The notes: generated by a model not told the origin, from the sequence alone. Positions 1 to 10,688 are shown, counted from the first letter of the stretch. The stretch is 64,000 nt of DNA from Isoetes taiwanensis (GCA_021234155.1 JAJEKV010000077.1:994890-1058889); one strand, 5' to 3'. Translations and numbers: made by a program.

Positions 1-1269
1 TAAAGTTACCCATCAATGCTTATTGATTCATCTACTTCTCCCACAGGTCATCCCTCGACACGGCCGAGACTTTCGTCCAGGATCGCGGCGATCTTGCACA
101 ACATAATCTAGACTAAGGTGCGGTATAATGTAGACTAAGGTATCGCTTGCTCTAGAAGATCGGCGGCGCGATCCCCGCTAACCGTCCTTGCTTGAAGTTG
201 GTTTGTGCGGCTAACATGAAGTTGTCTTGCTTGAAGTTGGTTGCTTGAAAGTGCTCTGTGACATTGCGGTGGCGTTTTCTCTGAGCAATAACGTCCATTG
301 TGCTTGCCGGACATGGCTGGCTCAAGTCCATACTATTCCATGGAGTCAAAGTGGGCGAGGGAAAAAGTACATACCTTCGACAAAGCACCACAACTTGCCC
401 TTAGAGATAGCGTAGTAGTGTCTATGGAAGTTATTCTCGGCGGAAGCATTGGTTTGCCATTTCTGAACCGGAATTTGCAACACTTGGGATTCTTTAGGGA
501 GTTTTATTTTGTGGCCCGGTGGTGGATAGCTACCCTTACACAAGAACACGAAATTTCCACACCGCCCGCCTGATTAAAAAATTGATTGGCGGGGGTTGCA
601 AACCGCCGGAAAGCCCTTTCCGGTGAATAACTTTGAGAGGCATTTCAAGGGGCGAGCTAGTAGAGAAAAATTGCACACTACTCCATGACTGGCTGCACAC
701 CGTATGCCCTTGGGGGTGATCATCTTCATTGACCCTAATCCCGGTACGCCGATGACATGAGATTGGGAGAAGACTACTTGGTAGCAACCATAATGAAGAC
801 ATTCCCTATGCCGGATAGGCCCGACCATGCGATGCCAAGCATGTCTTTGAAATGCCACCGGTTACGACACGGTGAGGTGGCCGATTGCTTTGGTGTTAGT
901 AGACAATATTCTTTGTGTCAACACTCATAAAGATCGCTGAAAGAGACGCATTGAAGCGAAACCCTATGCCATGCAAATCGAGCCTGAAAAGGCACCAAAG
1001 AGGATGTATAGAATGGTGAACCGGACCCCACATTCACCTCTTTGTGGCCACTAAAAGCGCAGAGAGAAAAATCACAAACGGCTTCCATTTTAGACTTTAA
1101 GTCTTCGTTTCTGCTTTGCATGCGAAGATCTTTATAAAACTTCTCAACAACCCGTAGAGATTAGCGTGTATCGTGTGGGTTCTATTGGAACTTAGAGCTT
1201 GACGGGACCACATTTGTTTTCAACATGTTAGGCGTCTGCTCACGCGAAACGGCACCGTCCGAAAGGCGA
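1..1269. other. No recognised gene
   Basis: Only short ORFs (under 100 codons) occur on both strands, and none gives a family I recognise. The stretch precedes the transposase remnant and may be its decayed 5' part, but nothing in the sequence proves this. Confidence 0.4.
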
Positions 1270-1276
1270 TGCTAAA

Positions 1277-2110
1277 TAATAAGCGGTATGCTTGAAAGCA
1301 TGGCATAGAGCCTATGGTATTCCAATGTCCACATTCTATAAGTGGCGAAGACTTTTCCTTGCTGGTCCGCGGGAGTTCTTTGAGCATGGTAACATGGGCA
1401 CGAAAAACCGAGGCCCTCACACTCTGCCGGAAAGGCTATACTCTCTATGTACATAGATGAGAATGCTCGATGCCCCAGATCGAAAATCACCACTTGAAGG
1501 GGTGAGAGAAATGTGAAGAGGCTCCCCCCTGTCCTAACTAAAAGGACATTCTTCAAGAGGTGGGACGCCAATGTGATGGAGATGATGGGCAAGCACATCT
1601 CTCATTCTTCATTCTCACGTGGGTGGAAGCAAAATCACGCAGAGGTTGTAATAGCAAAGAGGACAGCTTTCTCCAAGTGCAATACCTGTATTGTAATAAA
1701 AGAGAAAATGGCTAAAACCAGAGATCCACGGGAGAGAAGAGAATTGCAGATGGAAGGAAGGAACACATGATAGCCCAGATCTCTTGTAGGAGCTTGTACT
1801 GGTCATGGAGAGCTTTGTCCCATCGATCACCGGACCAGGCGCTCACTATCATACATGATAAGATGGACCAAAACAAGACTATGATTCCAAGACTGGAGAA
1901 ATTAGCCAAGTCGGTATGGAGAGGTGAACGCTTGAAAGTTAAGCGTGGTGGTGCACTGATGCATGGCCATGGCACGCAGTGCCTTAGGACATTTCTCACT
2001 CAACCTTTGGAAGGATGATTCAAATTTTCATGTTGGTTCCTTGAATCATGCTATCAAAAAATGGAGGACACTTCCCAAGACAATTGGGGCCATTTGAGAG
2101 AAGAAGCTCG
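1277..2110 (+). pseudogene. Degenerate DNA-transposon transposase, three frames
   Basis: Consecutive pieces of one protein read in different frames. About 1285-1455 gives a helix-turn-helix-like start (AYGIPMSTFYKWRR) followed by FFEHGNMGTKNRG. 1513-1770 gives KRTAFSKCNTCIVIKEKMAK followed by a charged stretch. 1767-2018 gives ALTIIHDKMDQNKTMIPRL and then a HGHGTQCLRTF-like piece. This order (HTH, a Cys-containing 'KRTAFSKC' segment, then an 'IxDxMDQxKTxxP' motif) resembles the large transposase-like proteins with a DUF7869-type core, which I recall from mosses, algae and cnidarians. At least two frameshifts, and the lack of the rest of the catalytic domain after about 2110, mark it as dead. 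The family name rests on motif memory alone. Confidence 0.5.
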
Positions 2111-2418
2111 GCCGAGGGCATGTGGGAACCCACACCCCTAAACAAAGGCGGGGTTGAGGACAAAAAAACAATTGTACTGGGGTAGACTTTGTAGCACCTC
2201 CTAAGCAACCAAATAAGACCTTAAGAGGTTACCTAGGCGGCTCTACTTGCGGCTAGATAATCATAGCAAGGCGTAACAAAACAGAATATCTCTTCTCTTA
2301 TCTATCCTATCTTGTGTGGTTGGGTGTTTTTGATCAAATACAAAGTTGGCTTCATGATGGTAGGCCACACTCATGATGACATTGATGCGCCTTCGGTAAC
2401 TATTCAACGTTAATCGCA

Positions 2419-3300
2419 GTGTCGGATGCTCTAACTATTCCAGAACTAATGCAACTCTTCCGAGAATGTAGCACAAAGGCACCGACACAAAGGCACTCTT
2501 CAGAAGTTCCACCATGTGTTCTTGCCTTCTGCTGGAAAGTATTGCCTCATAGAAGGCAATCAAGCTTCTTGGTATCCCTATGGGTATTCATGCCTCAATT
2601 TCTGATGCTTGGGATGTCATAATAAAGGGGTTGTGGAGGAACCTTTTCTGGTGGGATACTGCTAAACTCTTTATGCTTGGAAACAATTGCTGAGCATGCC
2701 TTAAGCAATACGCATGTCTATATGTCTTCCGCATTCTTGCTTTCCAATCAAAGTTTCATGAGATTGTGGGTGTTATCATAAACTTTATTTGGGGTAAATA
2801 AAGCAGGGGTTGTGGTAAAGATTGCATGGTGTAAGCGTATAAAACCTAAGTTTGATGCAAGTTTGGGCATGACAGATATCTATTTGCAGAGTAAGATTAT
2901 GATCTCAAAATTCATTTGGAGGCTCCTCATGGGTAAGGATGATTCTCTTGGGTTACGACTTATTGCACAGGCTCTTACCTACTATATTCCTTTTGGTAAA
3001 CTCACACTTAAATCTGTTCTTCCATAGGGTCTATTCTATGAGTTGCGGCCTTATCATAATGCTTCTCCATTTATTAAGGGATTGTTAGATTCCTGGCACA
3101 CAGTCAAAACATTATTTCACATCAGTCCAATCGCTTGTGCTCAGTTCAATGCACCTTGTTGGTGGATTGGCAGAGAATGCACCCATTGACTCAACGACGT
3201 TGGAAAATGGCAGGAACCTTTACAATTGCAGCATGGTATAACTCAGGCCAGCTGCTGTATGGGAGGCATTTCAGTTAAAGTTTTTTTTTGGGGTGATGGG
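2419..3300 (+). pseudogene. LINE (L1-type) reverse transcriptase C-terminal fragment
   Basis: Across several frames the sequence reads like the region after the catalytic core of plant L1 reverse transcriptases. It has an FLGIPMGIHASISDAWD segment near 2570-2620, a KFHEIVGVIINFIWG segment near 2750-2795, and a GLGMTDIYLQ-like segment followed by KFIWRLL at 2812-2930. In this family these correspond to 'YLGIP', 'FIWGG' and 'GGLGI.D...KSLAL..KWIWRLL'. The palm with its catalytic aspartates and the endonuclease are absent, and there are stops and frame changes, so this is a dead 5'- and 3'-truncated copy. A Copia-type Gag fragment follows within 100 bp. Confidence 0.6.
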
Positions 3301-3359
3301 ATAGAGCTCTTTGGCAAAAACTTGTTACGTCTCCTATCCTCACCTTCACATGAACATTC

Positions 3360-3800
3360 GAGCAGCAGCAGATGTCGAAGTTGGACAAATGCCGAAGGTG
3401 AGCTTTGGAAGTCTGATTTTAGAAGGTAAGAGGGGGATTGATTGGAAAATAAGCTGCACAAAACTTGATAGTACACTGCCTACTTGTTATAATTGTGGAG
3501 GAGTAGGACATATTTCCACAAAATGCTCCAGTCCTAAAGGAGTTGACAAGGGGAAAGGATCTGGATGAGACACAGCTCCAAGAGGAGGTAGATCATTCAG
3601 AGGAAGAGGTTCTGGAAGGAAGTTTACTGCTACAATAGCTATGATAAAAGATCAGGATCAGGAGGAAGAAGTAGTCTCAAACGAAGAGATAAACTGTCAT
3701 AAAACATTCTCAACTTATATGTCTGATATTCATATTGAAGATGCCTATGTGATAGATAGTGGAGCAGATGCCAACATATGCTCTAGCTTACAAGTTAGCT
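3360..3800 (+). pseudogene. Ty1/Copia Gag zinc knuckle and protease fragment
   Basis: The reading frame ending at 3568 contains a complete CCHC zinc knuckle (CYNCGGVGHISTKC, about 3484-3525), the nucleic-acid-binding end of a retrotransposon Gag. After a TGA stop the same frame continues through a Gly/Arg-rich stretch (GRSFRGRGSGRK) and an acidic linker to AYVIDSGADANICSS near 3745-3790, an aspartic protease active site (D-S-G). No integrase or reverse transcriptase follows, so this is an isolated fragment. Its sequence differs from Copia element C at 20-24.5 kb, so it is a different copy or family. Confidence 0.65.
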
Positions 3801-6379
3801 ACTAGCTACATAAGAATTTTGGACTGGAGGCCCTTTTGAAGATAAGAGTGCGTACTGGCTAGTTGCCAAGTTATATGCAATAATATACGTTCACTGCTCT
3901 CCCAAGGGTTGCAAGGATAGGATCAACCATGAATGCCAGGGGCAAGATCTGGAGCTCTGGACCACGTCACACATAGAGGACCCCATAATACTACCTCTAA
4001 TATAAGAGGCACGCCAAGGCGTACACTTGAACCCAGCTGAGTAGTGAACTAAATGACCACAAGCAGAACTATTGATTGGTCTCAATAGAACTTAAGCTTG
4101 GTCAAATTTCCAAGGGACGGGCCCAAGGCTCGTCAAGGGAATATCCATCCCTTCCCATCATGGAGTCTATAACTAGCATGTCGGACAGATCAATGCTTAG
4201 TTGAGCTAGAACATGCCCCATACATTCTACTTAGCTCATAATTCCATGTTTAGTCCATGAAAGTCATAGATGGGCTTGGTTTGGGAACCAAATAAGGTTC
4301 AAGGCTTCTAGACTAGGAGCATACTAACAAATGCATACTAAATCTTCCAAACCAAGGATGTAACTACAAGAGATATTTCCTTTTCATGATATGTATGAGT
4401 GCAAGCTTAACCGCTAGATCATTCATCAGGATCATCCATAGAATATAAGATACTATCAAATTGGTATGGCTTGTAATTATCCATCTCTTAATCAAGAGAG
4501 CAAGATACAAATTTGAAAAGTCTAACTTCATATTCACTCTTATCCATTGACAGTTGGTTGTGCTTAGTTGGATCAGTTTGTCCACTAGGATGGTAGTTTG
4601 TATTTGTATTTTGTTATTATTTTTTTCATTGATGGTTCGATTTATAAACAAATAGAGATTATTTCATGTAAAATTCATTCATTGGTTATACTAGTGGTTA
4701 ATATAAATGATTAAGCTAAAAAATTCGAACCGGTTTCACATAAATAGCCCACTATAGGAGTTGCTTAAGTAGCCAACTACTATAAAAGGTTATTGAAGTT
4801 GTTTTCCACATTTTTTCCTGAGCAAAATGTTTCCTCCAATTGATTAACAAAGGAACATTTTCAAATTTCTCCTCTTGTCCAAAGGAAAGAGACACTTTAA
4901 ACCTGTCATTGATGAGAATATGAGTCAATTGTCCAAATAGATATGGAGTGTATGGACATGAAATTTATTTTCCCAAATCTGTCTACAAATACAAAATATG
5001 CATATTCTATAACCTCGTCGCATATGAAACATACCTTTGCATGCTCATGCATACGCTACAAAACTGTTCAATGCCAATAAACTTGCTTGAAGCATACACT
5101 TCCTCACTGCGTGCCTTTAGCATATTAATACAAATATGCTACGACAAAACAAACATGTTTGTTGTTGGTAAAAGGATAAATGTGAAGGTCTGCAAGAAAG
5201 AACAGTGACTCAATTTTATAAGGTATGCATTGGTTAAGTTTTTTGGATGTGTAATAGAAAGTAATCTATCAAAACGACTCAATTATATTAAGGGATGCAT
5301 TGGATAAGTTTTTTGGATGCATAGTAGGAAGTAATCCATCAAAACGACGTGTGTGCTTATGCTTTTGCGACATAAATTTCAAATCCTTCCTTATTTTGTT
5401 TTATTTTATTTTTTGAGTCTGTTTAGTTGGATTCATTTTCCCGCAGTCATCTGGAGTGAAAAAGGATGTCATTTCCAAAGAATGTTTCTAGCCATTATGA
5501 ACACGGTCTTCCAGAAACTCATATAGGCCTTTCCCAATATCCCTACGGACCTTGAGAAACTACCAATTTCAATTGTGGAACAATAAGTGTTAGGTCTCAA
5601 ACTTTTACATCTTGCAAGCCCCCTTGATCACTGTTGTATGTGATCCCTAAATAGGGACAGTTTACCATCTATACTGTAGTGTTTGTGTCCAACAGCAATT
5701 GCCTATAACATGTTTCTATTTAAAGGTATCTTGTTCTTAAATGAACGGTAGCATGAAGTGCGAACTGTTATTGGATTGTTACTGGATCACATATAGAACT
5801 GGTGAAATGTTAGTGCTAGGTTCTTGTCATATTGACGATGGACTATTCCATTTCTTTGTGAAAGATAAGCAGCGGCGTAGTTGGAAACTTTACTGTTTCT
5901 ATTGAAGGGGTATCAATTGTAAATTGGAGTGATTTGAGGCCAAATTGAAGAACAATTTGGTACTGACTCTTAACGCAGAGTTTCAAAGACTTTTCCTGAG
6001 GGGTCATAAGAGATTCTACCTCTATAATAAGAGAACTGGACAATCTTGTGCCAAATTTGAGAAAAACATTGAGAGCCTACATCCTTTCAAGCGAAAAAAA
6101 GTTTCTTACCGTGACCGCAATACCTAAAACTGAAGCTGCTTGATAGTACATTCTCAGCAAATCATCGAGTTTATCTTTGCTCAATGTCTACAATATCCTC
6201 AGTACCTTTGTTCAGTGTTTGCAAAAATTTCATAAGATACAAATCTCTTGTTTACATGCAACAAAAAGGAAAAGAACAAAACAAAATGAATCAGACGAAA
6301 TAAAAAAAAAAATCCAAAAGACCTGGCAGATCTGGTTTGACCCACCTCAACCGATTTGATAATCACAGAGCATTCCATC
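3801..6379. other. AT-rich intergenic, no gene recognised
   Basis: Apart from a short tandem duplication at 5207-5348, nothing is recognisable. The ORFs are short, AT-rich and lack motifs. Confidence 0.4.
5207..5348. repeat. Tandem duplication, 69-bp unit x2
   Basis: Two adjacent copies start at 5207 and 5276. Each begins GACTCAATT and runs through ATGCATTGG, GTTTTTTGGATG and GTAATC(T/C)ATCAAAACGAC. They differ by several substitutions and small indels. Confidence 0.8.
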
Positions 6380-6420
6380 AATGTAGTCTGACATAGAAAT
6401 GGACCTTGCACTTGCAGCAT

Positions 6421-6950
6421 CGGAGAGAGGCTAATCTTTGTCTCTACTATGGAGCAGCTTGTCATATTGCTCGTGGATGTCCTGCGAATCGCCCAAGTTA
6501 GTCGACAAATTTTGGGGGCTGGTCCGAGTAGTACGAGTCTCTCGTCGGCTGGCCGCCATTTCTCAGACTCCTTCCACACTTTATGACAGGTTTATTCCAT
6601 CAAATAAAGTCAGTAAGGAATTTTTTATTTTTATATTATTGGAATCAAGTGTTGGGAGGTTAGAAGCATTGGTGCAACTTGATAGTGGTGCAACTGCATG
6701 CTGTATGGATAGTGCTTTGCGACTAAGCATGTCATCCCTAAAAGCAAGATTGAGCATGTCAGTTTTGTTGGTGTGATTGATGGACATGAGATCTCCTCGG
6801 ATGCAGGTTTAGAATGTACTGTATCTCTTCAAGTTTTGTTCGAGAGAGCTTCTCGTAGAATTTCCTTCAATCTTATCACTAGCCCACATGCGCCAATAGT
6901 CTTAGGTCTGCCTTGGCTCGAGCTACATAACCCACGTGATTGATGTACTA
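6421..6950 (+). pseudogene. Chromovirus A' Gag zinc knuckle and retropepsin
   Basis: 6430-6490 reads as a slightly damaged CCHC knuckle (LCLYYGAACHIARGCP; one expected Cys is Tyr). The protease follows: ALVQLDSGATACCMDS near 6670-6715 holds an intact D-S-G active site, and the flap and C-terminal region ending in PIVLGLPWLE lie near 6890-6920. The same region is recognisable on the minus strand at 24613-25100 in element A, where the D-S-G is mutated. A frame change near 6700-6720 and a later stop make the ORF non-functional. Confidence 0.7.
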
Positions 6951-7201
6951 GTTTTTTTCAGTTTGCTGGTTCTAGCCCTAGTTCCAGTTCATCTGTAGTT
7001 CAGGCCTCTGCACCAACATTCAGTCCATGCAGTATCTTGAGCTCCTGATTTTGTTCTTGCTGATATTCTAGTTCTTGTTTCTCCTCCATGCCTTGATTCG
7101 GCTCTTGTCTCTGCTCCAGTGCATGCCTTCAATTCTGACCATATTCTAGATGACGCCCTAGCTCCAGCTCCAAGGACTCATCGGCATCATATGAGGGATG
7201 G

Positions 7202-7685
7202 AGTGATGACCATAGGGGTATTCATAGCATATGAGTATTCTACTCATACTTACAAAAGATGGTTGTTACACGTATGCAAAAAGGTAGTTTCACAAGGCAA
7301 GATTTAAACTCACAACCTTCTAGTTGCAAGTCATACACTTTTGCCAAGTGCACTACCAATACTTGTTGGAGAAATTCTTTTACACATCTTCTTGATATCT
7401 AGGGCTGATTCCAGGAATATTCTAGAACCTACATGCATGCGCGACACTTGACATGATCTTATCCTTTGGAGTGGCGGACCTAGATATATATAGAGGCACC
7501 TTCTTCTTGTCAAACTATGTTCAACACTAGTCTTGAGCCTTCTAGGCATCTATCTCGTATTTCTGATGGTATTCGGGCCATTGTACTCTTGATTTTTCAT
7601 TATATATTTTAGATTCCGTGCCGATCTTGATGCGTTTCTTGCGTATTTCTTTCATATTTTCCACGTATTTTCCTTGTTTTTTGAG
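7202..7685 (+). repeat. 3' LTR of chromovirus A'
   Basis: It follows a purine tract (ATGAGGGATGG) and starts AGTGATGACC, against TGTGACGACC in element A, so the terminal TG is mutated. It matches the reverse complement of 8777-9273. It contains a TATA-like box (GATATATATAGAGGCACC, about 7479-7496) as expected for the LTR promoter. The right border is approximate. Confidence 0.7.
7288..7352 (-). other. tRNA-like segment inside LTR of A'
   Basis: Read on the minus strand it gives TGGTAGTGCACTTGGCA (D-arm/A-box-like), TGACTTGCAACTAGAAGG (anticodon-arm-like) and GAGTTTAAATC (B-box-like), in tRNA order and spacing. The related stretch at 9125-9186 has the same layout. It lacks good acceptor-stem pairing, so it is a tRNA-derived relic or chance resemblance, not a tRNA gene. 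Confidence 0.45.
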
Positions 7686-7744
7686 AAAATTCATGACATA
7701 CACTTCTCTGAGGGTTTTAGTGTAATCAGTTCTTTTATATGGAT

Positions 7745-8700
7745 GGACATGTGAGGACCAGTGATTCCTTTATCACTTGGGAAGATCTGAAATCGGTTCA
7801 GAAAGCCTTTCTAACTTGGGCTCTCAGAGTTAAGTCTACGGACATGCACCCAATTCTCCTCCAAGAAATAGGATTCTTGCCTCTGCAGTATGTCGTTTTG
7901 GAATGATATATCTTAGAAGGTGGTAAACATGGGAGACATTCGACTTACGAATTTGGCCTAAATATTGTTCATGGGTTCACATCTTGTTAAAGTCTGTTGA
8001 AAAGAGAAATTGGCAGATGGAATATTTAGGACCAAGGATGTGTACATGTGCAAAATAATGAATATACATTCGCTTGAAACGTTATTTCGACACATGCTTC
8101 CTTAGTAAGATTTGGGATGTCAGTGCTTTGAAAAATGTCAAATTGACATATAATAAAGGTCAGATTAATTCTACACTTGCCTGACAGCCCAGTTCTTATT
8201 ATTCCATTTGCCTATGAAGAGATATAGAACAATTGCCTTGTACTGGTATACACTACCTCAGAATTGAACATGCAGATGGGTTCATGAGGAACGTGAAAAC
8301 AGGTTATGTGAACGTTGCCAAATATCCATCGAAGATGATGCCATACTCTTCATATTCAAAGATGATATATTGACCTGATTACATCTAGTCGGCCCTGATA
8401 TTTGATCTTGCAGATGCCCTTAGTAATGGCATTATCATCATCCATCCTGGAGGTTCTCAATAAGCGGGAAGAATTAAGTCCTGCATCATCACATTGATAT
8501 GTACAAATGTCCAAATGTGCAGTTTCTTGACGATCTAGTTAAGGTTTTTCCATCGAAAAGCCTTTAGGACAGAGTTTTTTTAATCTTATGTAGTAATGGG
8601 TTTGTTGTGCTATCTTTTTTTTTTTTATTGGGTCTCATAGACCTTTTGGTCTCCATGGACAATAAAATTCAAGTTAATTCAATTCAATTCAAACACTATA
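7745..8700 (+). pseudogene. LINE 3'-terminal fragment
   Basis: 7776-7905 reads WEDLKSVQKAFLTWALRVKS and then ILLQEIGFLPLQYV. It aligns with WNDLEQVQKAFLEQALGVKS at 37960-38060, placing it in the same LINE family just after the RT domain. 8085-8170 also matches 38262-38325 (CTTCCTTAG, ATGTCAGTGC). The end at about 8620-8700 (ATTGGGTCTCATAGACC, GACAATAAAATTCAAG and repeated AATTC) resembles the 3' end at 62600-62665. Several stops make it dead. Confidence 0.65.
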
Positions 8701-8776
8701 TCAACAAATGCCATCCTCCTAATATTCCACCCTTTATTGTAAAATGGATTAAGACTTGAAAGAACATTAAAGAATA

Positions 8777-9273
8777 TGAAAGACAAGAAAAATAAAAAAA
8801 TTACGTGGAAAATATGCAAGAAATATGGAAGAAATATGCAAAGATCAGTAAAGAATCTGATATATGAATGGAATCAAGAGTACAATGGCCCCAAGGCAAG
8901 CAGGAACCGAGACAGATGCCTAGAAGGCTCAAGACTGGCATTGAATCGGAATGGTTTGACGAGAAGAAGGTGCCTCCTTATATATCTAGGCGATGGTCAG
9001 AATCGCACCACTTCAATGGATGAGATCATGCCAAGTGTCATGCATATAGGTTCTAGATAGAACCTCATGGAATCATCCCCGCATATGAGGAAGACTTGAG
9101 GAAATGTCTTCAACAAATATTGGTAATGCACTTGGCAAAGGTGTGTGACTTGCAACTAAAAGGTTTCAAGTTCAAATCTTGTTTTGTGCAACTACGTTTT
9201 TGCATCCATGTGATGACTATATTTTGTAAATACGAGTATAATGTATGATACGAATATTCGTATGGTCGTCACA
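8777..9273 (-). repeat. 3' LTR of chromovirus A
   Basis: On the minus strand it starts TGTGACGACCATACG at 9273, directly after the polypurine tract (complement of 9274-9289). It is the inverted counterpart of the A' LTR at 7202-7685, including the AAGGTGCCTCC...ATATATCTAGG promoter segment near 8965-8990. The lower border is judged from where similarity to A' ends, near TTTCATATT. Confidence 0.7.
9125..9186 (+). other. tRNA-like segment inside LTR of A
   Basis: The plus strand reads TGGTAATGCACTTGGCA, then GTGTGTGACTTGCAACTAA and AGGTTTCAAGTTCAAATC. The last block fits a polymerase III B box. It is antisense to the LTR's own direction, exactly as in A'. The resemblance extends over about 60 bp, with no convincing acceptor stem. 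Confidence 0.45.
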
Positions 9274-9289
9274 CCATCCCCCTCCTACG
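9274..9289 (-). other. Polypurine tract of chromovirus A
   Basis: The complement reads CGTAGGAGGGGGATGG immediately before the LTR terminus TGTGACG. This is the expected primer site for plus-strand DNA synthesis. Confidence 0.7.
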
Positions 9290-9299
9290 ACAGCGACGA

Positions 9300-9643
9300 G
9301 TCCTCGGAGCTGGGGCCGGAGTACTCAAACTTGGCTTATCTAGGTAACGTCGGTAAAACTCTGCAATTTTATCAGGGGCATTAGTCAGATTCTCGGCAGG
9401 CTCCCAAGTTCTATCACTCGGTGAGTAACCTTCTCAATCAACAAAGTAATATAATCACCGAAGAAAAAACTTGGAGTCCAGAATCTCTCGAACCTTGAAC
9501 TCCTCATGATCATCAATTTCCACTGGTGGTGGCGGCAGAGGAACATGATTCGGGAAAGTATTAACTATGTAGGGCTCCAATAGAGAGACATGAAACACTG
9601 GATGGAGCCGAACAACTTGAGAGACCTCGAGCCGGAATGCCAC
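9300..9643 (-). pseudogene. Chromodomain end of chromovirus A integrase
   Basis: Minus 9643-9455 reads RLHPVFHVSLLEPY, then PPPPVEIDDHEEFKVREIL. After a frameshift near 9460 it continues with LYYFVDWEGYSPSDRTWEP, AENLTNAPDKIAEFYRRYL and DKPS down to about 9320. HPVFHVSLLEPY is the conserved GPY/F-adjacent tail of integrase. The EVEEIL...YLVxWxGY...TWEP pattern is a chromodomain, which in chromoviruses binds histone marks and steers insertion to heterochromatin. The 'VDWEGY..P..RTWEPAENL' form is closer to Tcn1-like fungal and non-seed-plant elements than to CRM, Reina or Tekay types. The protein ends with Arg-rich residues at the polypurine tract. Confidence 0.75.
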
Positions 9644-9659
9644 ATTGCTGATCTGAACT

Positions 9660-10660
9660 GTATCCAGTAAGGACCAAGGCTTGCAGGGACGTGAGATATA
9701 CGAAGAGGCCAGACAAGATAACCAACGTGAAATTTAAAAGCTTCCTGCCGATGCAAAACGGCATAATGCCGATAGCATTCCTGTGCTTGGTGAAGTTGAT
9801 GCTGCAGATCTGATTGAAGAGCTTAGAGTTTCTCAAGTCAAAACTCGGCATTAGGATTGACAGAGTCACCACCAGCGTCACTAAGAGACCAAAGAGGATG
9901 CTGATCAGAGTTCAGAAAGAATGGAGTCTGGTGTGAAAGCATGTACTGAGTTATTATAGGCAAACTCAGCTAATGGAAGGTAATAGACCCAATCATCCTG
10001 CTGATAACTAATAAAGCACCTTAAATATTGCTCCAGAGATTGATTAGTGCGCTTTGCTTGCCCATTACGTTACGATGTTGGACAGGAATGTTAGTGAACA
10101 ATCGATGTGCAATAACTCCAAAAGCCGCTTCCAAAAACTTGCGTGGGCGGGGTCCATGATCACTGACGATAGTATCTGGTACTCCATGAAGTCTGACTAC
10201 TTCACGAAGAAGAAGATCAGATGTTTCCTCACTGGTGATGGTGACGTTGCAGGGAATAAAATGAGCTATCTTAGAGAAACGATCAACAACAATCATGATG
10301 ACATCATAACCCTAAGAGAGTGGCAGCTCTGGAATAAAGTCTTTAGAAATACTCCTCCAAGGATCTTTTGAAATTGCCACTGGCTGAAGAAGACCATGAG
10401 GAAGATGTCTCGAAACCTTCGCTCGACAACAGGTGTCACAGGATTGAATAAAAGCTTCGATAGAGCGATGAAGCCTAGGCCACCAATACTCTCGACTAAT
10501 AAGTTCAAGAGTCTTGGCTACTCCAAAATGTCTGGCCATACGCGAATCATGACAAGCCTGGAGAATCTGAAGACTAGAAGCACCATCTGGCACATACAGA
10601 AGCCCATCATGGAATAGGAGTCCATCACGAACCTCAAAACGATCATAGTCCGATTGCATT
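9660..10660 (-). pseudogene. Chromovirus A integrase
   Basis: Minus 10659-10312 carries the zinc-binding N-terminus: ILQACHDSRMARHFGVAKTL, REYWWPRLHRSIEAFIQSCD and a final T-C of the HHCC motif. Minus 10296-10021 carries the catalytic core: MIVVDRFSKIAHFIPC (first Asp), VRLHGVPDTIVSDHG (second Asp), and then a damaged 'QTERVNQ'-like region where the catalytic Glu should lie (reading QAKRTNQ in another frame). Frame changes near 10300, 10140 and 10060 disable it. Upstream the frame runs to 10693, where element B is inserted. The chromodomain follows at 9643. Confidence 0.75.
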
Positions 10661-10688
10661 TGCTAAGAAGATGATGCAGAGCCAAGGT

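Larger units (their letters stand above)
6380..7685 (+). mobile_element. Chromovirus A', internally deleted copy with 3' LTR
   Basis: A plus-strand relative of chromovirus A. In order it holds a Gag zinc knuckle, the retropepsin, part of the low-complexity protease-RT spacer, the purine-rich tract and an LTR. RT, RNase H, integrase and chromodomain are missing. The protease-spacer sequence is joined directly to sequence matching the last codons and polypurine tract of A near 7157-7179. The 8-nt motif CCAGCTCC lies at the junction and at both parental breakpoints in A, which suggests microhomology-mediated deletion or template switching during reverse transcription. No 5' LTR is visible. Confidence 0.7.

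Noticed and set aside
9125-9186. A functional tRNA gene
   Set aside because: D-arm-, anticodon-arm- and B-box-like blocks exist, but the acceptor stem does not pair and the sequence lies inside an LTR that is repeated at 7.3 kb.
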